From: Owenia fusiformis
Taxonomy: Eukaryota; Annelida; Polychaeta; Sabellida; Oweniidae
Length of the DNA stretch: 64,000 nucleotides
Assembly (NCBI GenBank): GCA_903813345.2
Contig: CAIIXF020000011.1
Span: forward strand, 10,202,842-10,266,841
Direction of reading: 5' to 3'
Shown: positions 1 through 10,106 of the stretch, piece by piece
Numbering within the stretch: position 1 is the stretch's first letter
How the letters are laid out: every line of letters begins with the position of its first letter
The notes under the pieces: generated by a model
What the model was told of the DNA's origin: nothing
What the model saw: the letters and a program-made list of their open reading frames with translations, nothing else
Database searches by the model: none
Program-made: the position numbers and the translations under genes

Positions 1-2040
1 TGGTTTTAATAGAAGGGGGGAGCTCTAGCCATTTTGAGATTGCAGAAGGTATTGCTGAGGATGAAAATCTAGCAGAGCATCTTATAGGCATTTTGAATGG
101 ATCAATGTATCTCAAGTTTCTATTCCTAACATTACTATACTTATCAAAAATGTCTGTGATATATGAGGGACTTGTACCATTGGCAACTTTGAACATAAAA
201 TTATTTGATTGTATTCTACGTCTGGATTCAAGTGTTGGCCAGTTTAGGAGACTTAGAACCTTTTCTGTACTGCTCCCTTGGATGCAGCCAGAACAATAGA
301 GTGCCGCTGTGTAATATAGACTATCGAGTCTTCGCAAAAGAAATTTAGAAGCTGTGCCATATAAAATGGCACCATAATCAAAGTGAGGAAGAATGAATGA
401 GTTGAAGATTGTTTCTAGGTGCTTGCTCCCAAGCTTGAATTTGAGTTTCTTTAATGGGTTTAACATTTTTCTTATTTTAACTAGTACATGTAAATCACCA
501 ATATGCTTATCATAAGATAAGCATGGGTCAAAAATGAGTCCTAAATGTTTGTGCTCGGTATCTCTTTTGATTTCTACATTGTTTAGTTTTGAAGTTGACA
601 CATTATCAGTTTTTGTTCTAGGTGAGTGGAAAATCATCTCGGAACTCTTCTCCGGTTTAAAATCAAGTTTCCAAGTGTTAGACCATTCTTCTACTTTAAT
701 TAGATTGGATTTTACCACTGCTTCTATTTGTTGTGGTTGTTTTGGGTCAAAAGGATGGTGTAATGAGGTATCATCTGCATAAATGTAGCAATGACCATCC
801 AGATTGTCTGGAAGGTCATCAATATATATTAGAAAAGTATTGGCCCTAGTATTGAGCCCTGTGGGACACCGCAGTTTATAAAATTAGTTTCTGAGTAATT
901 GGAGGTCTCACCAGAAATTTGAATAGCAATTTTCCTGTTGGTAAGATAAGATGTGATAATTTTAAGGATTTGACCTTGAAAACCATACGCCTTGAGTTTA
1001 TGGAGGAGTAACGAGTGCTGAACCCGGTCAAAAGCGGCGGCTACGTCCAAAAATATTGTTTTGGAGGCTTGTCCTTGTTCAAAAGTACTTTGAAGAAAAT
1101 GCTCAATAGATAAAAGTTGATGAATGGTGCTATGACCAGGTAAAAATCCAGACTGATACTTAAAAAGGAGATCATTGTCAAGTAAGTGTTTTCTGATTCT
1201 GTCAGCAAGAACCTTTTCAAAAACTTTGGATATGGAGCTTAACAAGGTGATAGGTCTGTAGTTATTTACATTTGATTTATCTTTTTTTTAAAGATTGGAC
1301 AAACATTGCCTATTTTCCAAATATCTGGATAAGTGCATTTAGTTAGAAGTTTATTAAATAATATGGTAAGAGGTTTTGAAATGGTATGAGCTGTAAGGTT
1401 CAACATTTTGTTTGTGATATTATCTGGCCCGCATGCTTTGGAGGTATCTAAGGAGAGAATTATTTTCATAATTTCAAATGGTCAGTCTTAGCGGAGATGA
1501 GTAAAGAATTTGTCCTCATAGGGAATAGAGGCAAATGGTCAAAACTGGCATCTGTATGGTTTTTAGAGGCAAAATAGTTCATGAATTTGTTTGCAATATC
1601 AAGGTTATTTGAAAATGCGTGTCTAGTAGTTTCATCATAAATGCTAGATATGCTGTTTTTTGTCAAATTTGTGCCTAAAAATGATTTGATGATTCTCCAA
1701 TAATTTTTATCGGACTTACATTATTTAGATGGTCAATTGATGATAAGGTTTTTTTTCGTGATCTATTTTGGCTTGTTCAACAAGTTGGGCAACTTTAGTT
1801 GCCTGTTGGTCATATATTAATTTATTAAGTTGAGACGGAGATTTGGAAAATTTCTTGTAAAGCGTTTTCTTCTTCGAAATTTCTTTTTTAAGTGTACTGG
1901 TGATCCATGGCTGATCATTTGACCGAACAGTTATAATTTTATTTGGAATTCTGGATTTGGATATATCCATGAGTTTATTCATGAAGTTAGAGGTAGCCAA
2001 ATCCAAGTCTATATTCTCATAACCAGTTTGTGTTCCTGAT
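1..2040 (-). pseudogene. LINE reverse transcriptase and C-terminal region, broken
   Basis: Reading the minus strand from 2006 down gives the linker (DQPWITSTLKKEISKKKTLY), then RT fingers and palm (SLDTSKACGPDNITNKMLN, KVFEKVLADRIRKHL, AAFDRVQHSLL, GVPQGSILGPILF). After a single-base frame change near 845 it continues as YIDDLPDNLDGHCYIYADDT and a C-terminal stretch containing KHLGLIFDPCLSYDKHI. The RT copies element RNA at the nicked target. The domain order is normal and no catalytic motif is lost, but the reading frame is split into at least four pieces, so the copy is dead unless some of the breaks are sequencing errors. Confidence 0.85.
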
Positions 2041-2199
2041 TGCGTTGTTCAGATTTTCTAAGTTGACTTCGTTGTATTTCCAAATAGTTTTTTTTATAGG
2101 TTTGGATTTGGTTACTCCAATCTTTATTTGTGCAGTGATAGTACTGTGGTCGGTCATGCCTATAGGGTCACATATTTCAAAATGGTTGAATATATCAGG

Positions 2200-3225
2200 C
2201 TAGTTTGTCAAAATATGATCTATGCATGATTTGGAATGGTCAGTAATTCTAGTTGGTTCGTTAATAATTTGAACATAGTCATTAAGATCTAAGGTTTCCA
2301 AGAGTTTTTTCCCTGCAAGATTGGTATCTTGGTTGTCAAACCATATGGAGTGTTTAGCGTTGAGGTCACCCATCAAAATGACATGATCAAAGGATGGTCG
2401 GTACCTTTCTATTTGTTCAAGTAAGTTGTTTAATGAAAAAAAATAATTAGGCGTTTCAGTGGCATTCTGGCTATAGCATGAGCCAATAAGGATTCTTTTA
2501 TGGTTCACAATGATAGTCAAAAGAAGGGCATCAATCCCATTTAAATTAAGATCACCAGGTTTAAATGCCTTGGCCACTATACTGTTATGAGTATAAAGGA
2601 CCAGACCCCTGCCAAGTTCACTAGAAAATGTATTGTAATTATGTAAGTCAAAGTCACCAGAGTCCATCCTTATTTTTGAGATACCGGCCTCACAGAGGCC
2701 GACAACACTTGGATTAATTTCATTTACCCTGAGTTTTAAAGATTCAAATCTTAGGCCATTATTGGCTGTCAAGCTATTAATGTTTGAGAACAGAAATGTC
2801 AAATTATTTTGTCCTGGATTAGGATGAACATCCCCTGCTATGAGGAGTAAGAGCATATTCATATTTGGAATAAAGGTTACAATACACAATCCAGGTATCA
2901 AAAGGGGTGTTAAAAGGATTTTGGTAATCAGAATAATAGAATAGGCACTTATTATTGACTTAACGTGGGACCTAATAAGGTAGACAGTCACAAGCAGGGG
3001 AATAATGCAAGTTGTCATGAAGCCAATAAGATAGAAGAAGAGTAAAAACACTGAAATCATGTATGGATATAGGATAGTCCAAAATATATGTAGACTCAAG
3101 TATAAAGCCAGGGGAGGCATTATCTGTTCATAGATTTGGTAAAATGGTGGGACAGGAGATGTTGCTTCTCTGTTTGAGGTGCTGCAAGATAATTTGTGTC
3201 TCAAATTAAATAGACCAATAGTCAC
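2200..3225 (-). pseudogene. LINE polyprotein N-terminal part: hydrophobic leader, 2A-like motif, APE endonuclease
   Basis: 341 codons. Residues about 35-125 form four or five hydrophobic segments, followed by AGDVHPNPGQ at about 130-139. This resembles the 2A ribosome-skipping motif (D-x-E-x-NPGP) placed just before the endonuclease in many CR1/L2-type LINEs, but here it is degenerate: H for E and Q for the last P. From about residue 145 comes an apurinic-like endonuclease, with FLFSNINSLTANNGLRFESL at its start and MGDLNAKHSIW and SCIDHILTN towards its end. The frame stops at 2200, but the same domain continues downstream (PDIFNHFEICDPIGMTDHS), so an in-frame TAG interrupts it. The start at 3225 is the first ATG before the hydrophobic region. 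Confidence 0.85.
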
Positions 3226-3240
3226 CCTCCACTGTTGGAT

Positions 3241-4076
3241 GGGATCTATCCTACACCCTGTCTTATCACCCCGGCCCCAGTCCCAAGCCCCGACCTGCCT
3301 GCCACTGCCCCAGTACAGTGATAGTGTCCCATGGAATTTTCCATGTAGTGTGGGGAGGGATATGTTAAGAAGACATTATGTTAAGTCAATATAAATAAGA
3401 GAGTATATAAATATATAAATAAAAGACAATCACTGCTGTGTCAGATCAAACAAACATACAGTAATTCCAAGCAATTGATCTGCTTTGACAAATAGTATAT
3501 AGTGAAGATAATTATTTACAAAACTACTGTACGCACATCCAATGATGCAAAACCAGGTCTGAAAATGTACTTTTATTTTATAACAATAGTTTTCAACTCC
3601 TTACATAAACTGGTCAATTTTCCCTCAGTACTATTAAAAGTTAAAAAAGTAATAAAATTAAAGTCAACCCTTCCTCACAAATGATATACATTTATACAGT
3701 TATCATGGTTACATTTTATACAAGAGAAAAGGGGCCACTAATACATCAAATCTCTAAACTCAATAGACTCTAAGTCATTCAAGTGTATCTATGGAGACGA
3801 AACAGAGTACATGTTTGAGGTATACTGTATGTAGTAATATTGTTTAATATCTGGTTTACAAGGATAAGAATGCAGTAAGTTTAATGAGATACTATACTTT
3901 CAGTCATGTTATTTCATAGACTGTATTTGAGGGATCAAGTTATGTTACCCTGGGATCAATAGCCACTTACAATTTCCTCTAACTAAGAGCGATGATTTGT
4001 GGTGTTAACCTGGCGGCGAAAGATTCAGAGCCTCGCCGACATGTCTTACCATTTAGTAGTAGCTCACAAGAGCAGA
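3241..4076. other. No gene recognised
   Basis: AT-rich sequence with a C-rich patch at 3240-3330 beside the LINE leader. I see no convincing ORF, RNA gene or repeat here. Confidence 0.5.
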
Positions 4077-4264
4077 GCCCTCATTATCCGGTCAGCGCTA
4101 AATTAGCGTTGCGATTTGCGTTGCGCTTGCGAATCAACATTATTCGCAAGCGCAAATCATGGTTTGCGTCGTATTACGCGCTTCACGCAAACGCAGACGC
4201 AACGCAGACGCAACAGTATGCTAATCGCAAATAAATTGGAAACGCGGGAAATTTAAACTTAGAG

Positions 4265-4575
4265 CTCAAAATAGACCTATTGGGATTTTGCTCCATGAGG
4301 TCCGTGGGGCTTCATTGGACTCTGATTTTGCCCCATCTTGCCTCATCGAGTCCCATGAGGTCACATGAGGTACCGCGTGGGACCAGGTGGGATTCGATGG
4401 GGCAAAATTCGACGTATTCCAATGGGCAAAGGTGGGATTTGATGGGACTCCGTAGGGCTTGATTGGGCATGATGGGGACTCAATGGGGCAAAGTCATCAA
4501 GTTCCCATGGAACACCGTCGTTATTCGATGGGAAAGTTGGAACTCAATGGGGCAAGTGGGATTTTTGCCCCATTG
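4265..4575. repeat. TGGG-rich low-complexity insertion
   Basis: About 300 bp dominated by words such as GATGGG, TGGGGC, CATGAGGT and GGGATTTTG, unlike the AT-rich surroundings. Both ends carry a GGGATTTTGCYCCAT-like word in the same direction. It lies inside the PIF/Harbinger element. Family unknown. Confidence 0.4.
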
Positions 4576-4750
4576 GTGTATACTTGACTTAATATATTAG
4601 CCCGGTAAGAAACACGCTGAAACACGCCCAAGTATGGTATAATTAGTTTTATCCATTTAAATCTCAAGGTACATAAAGCTGGTTTGTAAAAACTTTTATT
4701 CCATACTTAGTAGTGTTATAGGTATATAACATATAACTGATATGTGACGT

Positions 4751-4778
4751 GAGCGGGATATATATATATCTCCCGCTC
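4751..4778. repeat. Perfect palindrome GAGCGGG...CCCGCTC
   Basis: GAGCGGGATATATA and its inverse meet at the centre, followed by GACGTCATAA at about 4790. A related palindrome with the word GAGCGGGCAGATATA lies at 5073-5104 and is also followed by GACGTCATAA. The two bracket the longer hairpin at 4889-4999. Confidence 0.7.
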
Positions 4779-4888
4779 AGCAGATCTACGACGTCATAAA
4801 TTCAGGGAGTAGATACTGAGCCAGGGGACTTTGCTATTATTCCTCACAATCTACTAAGTATAGAATAAATCAGTTAATAAATGCTCGA

Positions 4889-4999
4889 TTTTTGATACAG
4901 GGTATATCCCTCGGTAAATACAATATATCAACCCTCGGTCCCTACGGTCCCTCGGGTTGATATATTGTATTTCCCTCAGATATACCCTGTATCAAAAAC
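4889..4999. repeat. Long palindrome A (hairpin, GC-rich loop)
   Basis: Arms of about 48 bp: TTTTTGATACAGGGTATAT and AAATACAATATATCAACCC in the left arm are matched by exact inverse copies in the right arm. Between these two paired blocks each arm reads a CCCTCGG/CCCTCAG-like word in the same direction, so this patch cannot pair. The loop also contains CCCTCGGTCCCTACGGTCCC. See the class finding. Confidence 0.85.
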
Positions 5000-5234
5000 C
5001 TCCCATTAAATAACCTCTATATATTTTCATCAGCGGTCAGATATAGCTATACGTCCCGCTCTGAGCGGGCAGATATAGTATATCTGCCCGCTGACGTCAT
5101 AATCGCCGTTCGCATATTGGTTCATTTTTGTAACATGCGCATAATTACTGTAAACGTTAATGGAGAAAAGGCAGACAATCGCGATCTGTTTGAAGGAAGG
5201 AAATAAGCGTATCCCTGTTAAACAAGGATTTCAG

Positions 5235-5706
5235 AAATAAATGTGGATGAATATCTGAAAATCAGGCTATTCTAAATGAATTCTTACGGTTGGTTGGACA
5301 TTTTCTGAACTCTGGCCAATTGAACAGCGTGAACAAAATGACCAAGATTGGTATGGAATAAACAGATCATCCTATAGTCGGTTCATGATATTGGGATTAA
5401 ATAAATGTGGATGAATATCTGAAAATCAGGCTATTCTAAATGAATTTTTACGGTGTGTTGGACATTTTCTGAACTCCGGCCAATTGAACAGTGTGAACAA
5501 AATGACCAAGATTGGTATGGGATAAACAGATCATCCTATAGTCGGTTCATGATATTGGGATTAAATAAATGTGGTTGAATATCTGAAAATCAGGCTATTC
5601 TAAATGAATTCTTACGGTTTATTGGACATTTTCTGAACTCCGGCCAATTGAACAGCGTGAACAAAATGACCAAGATTGGTATGGGATAAACAGATCATCC
5701 TATAGT
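5235..5706 (+). repeat. Tandem repeat, three copies of 164 bp
   Basis: The unit start AAATAAATGTGG recurs at 5235, 5399 and 5563, an exact 164-bp period. The copies differ at few positions (GTTGGTTGG, GTGTGTTGG and GTTTATTGG at one variable site), so they are young. The third copy stops at CCTATAG (5706). It lies inside the PIF/Harbinger element. Confidence 0.85.
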
Positions 5707-6125
5707 TCAATATCCTGAACCTCATATAGGATAATCTCTATTTATCCCATGATACTACTAATTCCCGATGAATAACCGGGAATATTTTTGATATTGAGAA
5801 AAAATCGTATTGAAATTTTTGCCAAACAAAGCTTCCTCTTTCAATCAGTTGGGTCGATATAGCATGCTAAAATGATGTTCTTATGTGAAATTCCAGTTTT
5901 ATCATCATCGCTCTGACACAGACAAAAATGCTTACGTATTGCTGAATATTTTGATGTTGATGTGTTTATGTTACACATGTACAATAATTTTTTTATATTT
6001 AAAAATATCATAAAGCTAAGTCATATTTTCTTGATTAAATATACCATTTTTTCATAGAAAAATCTAACTAATGATTTTATTAAGACAGTTATGAATATCA
6101 TGGAATAAAAAGCTAATTTACTGGT

Positions 6126-6268
6126 CGGGATTAAATATGGGTTTATTCCTCATGACAATTTGATATTTCACATATTGTGAGGGACAATTTGGTATTTCCC
6201 TCTGACCCTCCGGGCTCTCGGTAAATATCATATTGTCCATCATAATAAAACCCATATTGAATCCCTCC
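6126..6268. repeat. Long palindrome B
   Basis: Left arm GGGATTAAATATGGGTTTAT and GACAATTTGATATTT pair with right-arm inverses. The left arm contains a duplicated ACAATTTG-TATTT block, and the loop is CCCTCTGACCCTCCGGGCTC. The right flank (CCTCCCAYTA...TAACCTCTATATAT-like) matches the right flank of palindrome A although the stem sequences differ. Confidence 0.7.
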
Positions 6269-6379
6269 CACTACATTACCTATATATATCTTGCGAAAAT
6301 CTAGATCTGTCACTGGAAGGCAGCCCTCTTGAAAACAAGACACGGTGTCTTTGTAATTAGTCCGACTGATATAGCCTAC

Positions 6380-6708
6380 CTAGAGAAAACCACCGATACC
6401 TCAGCAACAATGTTCGAAACAGTAGGTTGGGATACCCCGAATATATCTCCATTTATCATTCGCATACAACCTGTAGCATAAAATCGTCATGAAATGAATA
6501 CTTTTAGCTGACATGGAATTGCCTGAGGATTCCTTGTTCTTGACGCTAGATCCCCATCTAATATATTAATCAACTCAAGAATGAGTGGCCTCGGCATGCA
6601 ATATCTGTTTGATATCTCATCGTCAGTCATCTCTAACGGCTGACTCCTGTCTCTGAATAAGCGTAAACCTCTTCTATTGTGAACATCCTGGAATAATATG
6701 CGCCACAT
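6380..6708 (-). pseudogene. HARBI1-like (PIF/Harbinger) transposase fragment
   Basis: The minus-strand peptide starting at 6708 contains RLFRDRSQPLEMTDDEISN, then RYCMPRPLILELINILDGDL and RNPQAIPCQLKVFIS. After a frame change near 6490 it continues as RFYATGCMRMINGDIFGVSQ followed by PTVSNIVAEVSVVFSR and a stop. This matches the N-terminal half of HARBI1-type transposases (helical region, then the FYATGSF-GD-GVS-TVSR segment). The DDE catalytic part is not recognisable further down, so the copy is truncated as well as frame-shifted. It is the expected enzyme for the surrounding terminal inverted repeats. Confidence 0.8.
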
Positions 6709-7297
6709 TTTCCAGCTTGATCGAACCCTAATATTTTAATTTTAGAGACGATATTTGCGAAATGGAATTGCGATATTTATTATAGATTTCACAAAACCAA
6801 GGTAGCATAATCGTGCACTTTCAGACTTGATTTTGACAAGTTTTGGTTATTTGTGTCTCTAATGTTTTTCAACCTATTTTTAGTTGGATGTCTCAAAGGG
6901 CACTTCCTAGATTTCTACAACGATAATGTTAATTCAAATAGGAAAACTATCAAGATTCTTGATGATATGTTTGCGATTTATATTGCGGCAGGGTCAGGGA
7001 TGCCGCAAATAAAGTGGAGTTTGCGACATAAAAATCAACTGATTTACGTGGACGCAACTGTGCGATGACTGCATAATACCAATTTGCGTGCGGTTAGCAG
7101 TGTATTTGCGATGCGAAATGAAAATAGCGATGCGTCTACCGTGTAATAAGAAAACTGCGATTTGCGCTAAAGACGCAAAACGGCAATGAATTTGCGCTAG
7201 AGTGCCTTTGAGATGACCTCATAATATCGTTTTGCGTACGATTCGCTAAATATTTACGTTGCGATTGCGATTTGCGGTGCGTCGACCGGATAATGAG

Positions 7298-8290
7298 GCC
7301 TCAGCATCTCTGTTATAGACTCAAACACTTTCTAGAATTTAGAAGTACAGTTACTAAATAAAGAGTGATAATCAGGTCGATGCCTCTATGGAAGGGTTGT
7401 AAGTGCTAGTGGTCTGTAATTGTGTGCAAATCATTAGTCAAACACATAATGTACAAATGAGTCGCTCCGAAACAACACATATAGCATATACGAGTCGACA
7501 AAAGAACAACTATTACTAACTATATACATGTACCTTGAATTCAAAACAGTCCTTACAGGCCAATATTTAGCAGTTATGTCGCTATCATTGAATATATGCC
7601 TGAGGTCTGTCACCAATATAGCCCGAGCTTGCGAGGGTTATATTACGACAGACCGAAGGGATATATTCAATGATACGGACATAACTGTTGTATTACATAC
7701 TTTTATATCATGGCTACGTTATATCAATGACGCCACGTGTCTGTGTGCGAGTGAAATTAGGAAGAAATGAAACATGACGTCCCAATGACGTCATAAGATT
7801 GTCATGGGAAAAGGTTTGGCGGCTATACAGGAATATATAGCCGACCTTCAGCTCCATTGACTTCAATACAAATGCTTCGCTGGGTATGTAATACTCAGTG
7901 ATATGAACAAGCATTGCAGTTTGCAAGCAGGTTATGTTTCTGTACAATCTGTATGACTGCGCGCATGCGCATTCGATGTAAACAATAAGTACAGTTAGGT
8001 TATCAAGATGTACACTTGTGTACGTTCAATATTGTACCAAGATGGTACTTTTCAAACACAGTTTTTGATAAGTTTTAATTAATTATAAGTATGAAATTCA
8101 ATCTAGGTGTACTAACAGAGGTTCATACTATATTTTTGCATAAAAAAGTCATATTTTAAATTGGATTCAGTGGCACTATTTTGTAATCGAATCCGTTGGA
8201 AAATGTTCAGAGTAATACTTGCCCTCGGACAATCATTCGTGACAATAGTTTTAGTCAGTGTTAGTTGCACTTGCTACAGCGCTGGTTACC
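7298..8290. other. No gene; palindrome C and short repeats
   Basis: Besides palindrome C, the stretch 7775-7870 has GACGTCCCAATGACGTCATA and a short stem GGCTATAC...GTATATAGCC-like. A similar ATTGGGACGTCAT word recurs near 36630. No coding signal was recognised. Confidence 0.5.
7571..7687. repeat. Long palindrome C
   Basis: CAGTTATGTC, ATCATTGAATATAT and GTCTGTC in the left arm pair with inverse copies in the right arm. An inner stem AATATAGCCC/GGGTTATATT closes on the loop GAGCTTGCGA. Unpaired patches read GCCTGAG (left) and CCGAAGG (right). A TGACGTCA palindrome follows about 100 bp downstream, near 7787. Confidence 0.85.
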
Positions 8291-9280
8291 TCAGTGGTTG
8301 TGATGGTTGTTGCCGGAGGTCTGTTGTACGACCAAGGACGTCGGTTTTGCCCACCAGGATTGGTCAGGGTCCATGTCCACGTCATCAGTGACTCCAAACG
8401 TTAAAATGTCGCCCCGTTTGAGCTTCGCCAGGATTTTCCCATTTGATGACCAGGCACTTTCGACCAGTCCATGTTGTTTTACGTCGTAGAGCAATTTACG
8501 ATTCCCTGGGCTTAGGTCCTCGTACACAATAATGTTAGTTCCCTTCAGAGCCTTGCGTTTTCTGATGACTTCATCCTTATAGTCTCTAAATTTGAATTTC
8601 ATAATGATAGGTCGTGGCCTGGTTGCATTCTCAGCAGAGAATCTACCAATTCTGTGTGCCACTTCTACATTGTCAGACGAAAACAGCCCAGGGAGATTGT
8701 TGATAATGTCATCATTTGTCGAAACAGTATGGATACAGTTTTCAGTTTTTATATCATTTGGGCTAAGTTCAGGGATTCCAAGGACTCTTATTGTATTTTT
8801 GCGGCTATACTGGGCGTTGTGATTAACATCAATGGTTATTTGATCAAGACGTTTTTCAAGGCTACTCACAGTTTCTTTCAGAGTGGCGTTCTCTACCTCC
8901 AGTTTGGTCACCCTAGTCTGTGTAGACTGGAGGGCCCGAGTCACTGCTTTATTTACAGTTTTGCTTATCCGTTTAGACATTTTGTCCTCATGTTGTAGGA
9001 GAGTTTTTTGAAATAGTTTGACGATCCATTTTTTGGTGGGTTGGCCACTTGTGTCTACTTCATTAGAATCAGCAAAAGTGTCATATTCACTCTCACTTAG
9101 AAAATCTTCAGAATCAGAGCCTTCAGGTATGCTGAACTTACTGCTACTGCTTCCGGCTAAACGTCTCTTTGAAGCTCTCGGTTTTGCCATGTCATCGTCG
9201 TTTTTTGAATGGCGGCCATTTTCCTTTTCCTCGACAAGGAATGAACCAATTTTGGTCTGTTTAGAGTTGCTACTTGCCAT
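8291..9280 (-). CDS. L1-like LINE ORF1 protein (coiled coil plus RRM), standing alone
   Basis: 329 codons in one unbroken frame from ATG. Residues 1-85 are Ser/Asp/Glu-rich. Residues about 95-155 are a predicted coiled coil (VTKLEVENATLKETVSSLEK). YSRKNTIRVLGIPE starts an RRM at about residue 158, and AHRIGR, RPRPIIMKFKFRDYK and NGKILAKLKRGD mark the RRM and C-terminal domain. This is the trimeric RNA-binding ORF1p of L1/Tx1-like LINEs (Transposase_22 type). No endonuclease or RT follows within the 130 bp downstream, where other repeats begin, so it is a 3'-truncated element or a retained ORF1. Domestication cannot be judged from one copy. Confidence 0.8.
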   Translation of the reverse strand: MASSNSKQTKIGSFLVEEKENGRHSKNDDDMAKPRASKRRLAGSSSSKFSIPEGSDSEDFLSESEYDTFADSNEVDTSGQPTKKWIVKLFQKTLLQHEDKMSKRISKTVNKAVTRALQSTQTRVTKLEVENATLKETVSSLEKRLDQITIDVNHNAQYSRKNTIRVLGIPELSPNDIKTENCIHTVSTNDDIINNLPGLFSSDNVEVAHRIGRFSAENATRPRPIIMKFKFRDYKDEVIRKRKALKGTNIIVYEDLSPGNRKLLYDVKQHGLVESAWSSNGKILAKLKRGDILTFGVTDDVDMDPDQSWWAKPTSLVVQQTSGNNHHNH

Positions 9281-9423
9281 TTTGACACAATATTCGATTT
9301 AGATAGTTTCACCAAATGTTCATACAGCTTGGAGTATACTTGTTTATGACTTATTAGCACTAAGACAAAATTCACATATCCCTCAGCACAAATTTTTTAT
9401 GTTGTTACATTTGTAGACGCCAT

Positions 9424-9700
9424 CACATTTTCAGAAAATAAACAGAGTCCAGCCTTCAATAGATTTTCAAACCTTTTATCAAAACTAACAAAAATGGCCA
9501 AAAGTAGCACATTTTCAGAAAATAAACAATAGTCCAGCCTTCAGTATATATAGATTTTCTTACCTTTTTTTAAAAACCAACACAAATGGCCAAAAGTAGC
9601 ACATTTTCAGAAAATAGTCCAGCCTTCAGTATATATCGATTTTCTTACCTTTTTTTAAAAACCAACACAAATGGCGAAAAGTAGCACTTACCTTTTTAAA
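9424..9700 (-). repeat. Tandem 84-92 bp satellite, cluster 1
   Basis: The word CACATTTTCAGAAAATA recurs at 9424, 9508 and 9600, with a partial start at 9684. Each unit ends in AAATGGCCAAAAGTAGCAC. The same satellite occurs in the opposite direction at 10107-10391 and again at 15545-15790. Confidence 0.8.
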
Positions 9701-10106
9701 GACTGAGGATCGAAAAGGTTCTAAGAACTTTTATATTTATCGGTAGACCAGAAGTAAATTTACAAGTCAATTAAAATGTGATAATGTTCTTTTGTGAAGT
9801 GGGGAAGTAAAAACAGTACTCATAGAGTCATAGTAAGCATCCGAAACATTTGGCAGCATTTAAAATCAAATCCACGGCAAAATTGAAATGATTAAATCTT
9901 TGTTTTCTTCTTCGTCTTCTTCGCGGACCTTAGAGAAGACACTTCCGGTTTAATAATCAGTGATTTTATTGATAAATAAATATATTTTAATGAAATTGTC
10001 CGATACCTGCTTAAATATGGTATGTATATGTTGATTGTTAAATTACAAAATAGGTTGGGTAAAGAATATGTCAAAGTAATTTGATCTTGTCTCATGGTTG
10101 TTTCTG
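9701..10106. other. Spacer between inverted satellite clusters, no gene seen
   Basis: Unique-looking AT-rich sequence of about 400 bp with no recognisable coding content. Confidence 0.45.

Larger units (their letters stand above)
1..3240 (-). mobile_element. LINE of the Jockey/CR1/L2 group, cut by the window edge
   Basis: Non-LTR retrotransposon on the minus strand with the order leader, APE-type endonuclease, reverse transcriptase, C-terminal region. The RT motifs AFDRVQHSLLLHKL, GVPQGSILGPILF and a YADD box (770-781) fit the Jockey/CR1/L2 group; the exact clade is not decided. The 3' end runs off the window at position 1. The 5' end is not sharp: similarity to a coding leader starts at 3225, and the C-rich stretch 3240-3330 may be 5' UTR. 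The copy is broken in several places, including a stop at the end of the endonuclease, a frame change near 845 just before the YADD segment, and changes between 1466 and 2006. It probably sits in the long ATM intron that opens at 27097. Confidence 0.9.
4080..7297 (-). mobile_element. PIF/Harbinger DNA transposon with nested repeats
   Basis: The left end CTCATTATCCGGTC (4080-4093) is matched by its inverse GACCGGATAATGAG at 7284-7297. Both ends are followed inward by dense TTGCG/CGCAA words (4100-4235 and 7060-7280). The three bases on each side are GCC (4077-4079 and 7298-7300), consistent with the 3-bp duplication of PIF/Harbinger. A HARBI1-like transposase fragment is present at 6380-6708 on the minus strand. 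The 3.2-kb body also carries a TGGG-rich stretch, palindromes and a 164-bp tandem repeat, so it has gained other insertions. No Myb-like second ORF was seen. Confidence 0.75.
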
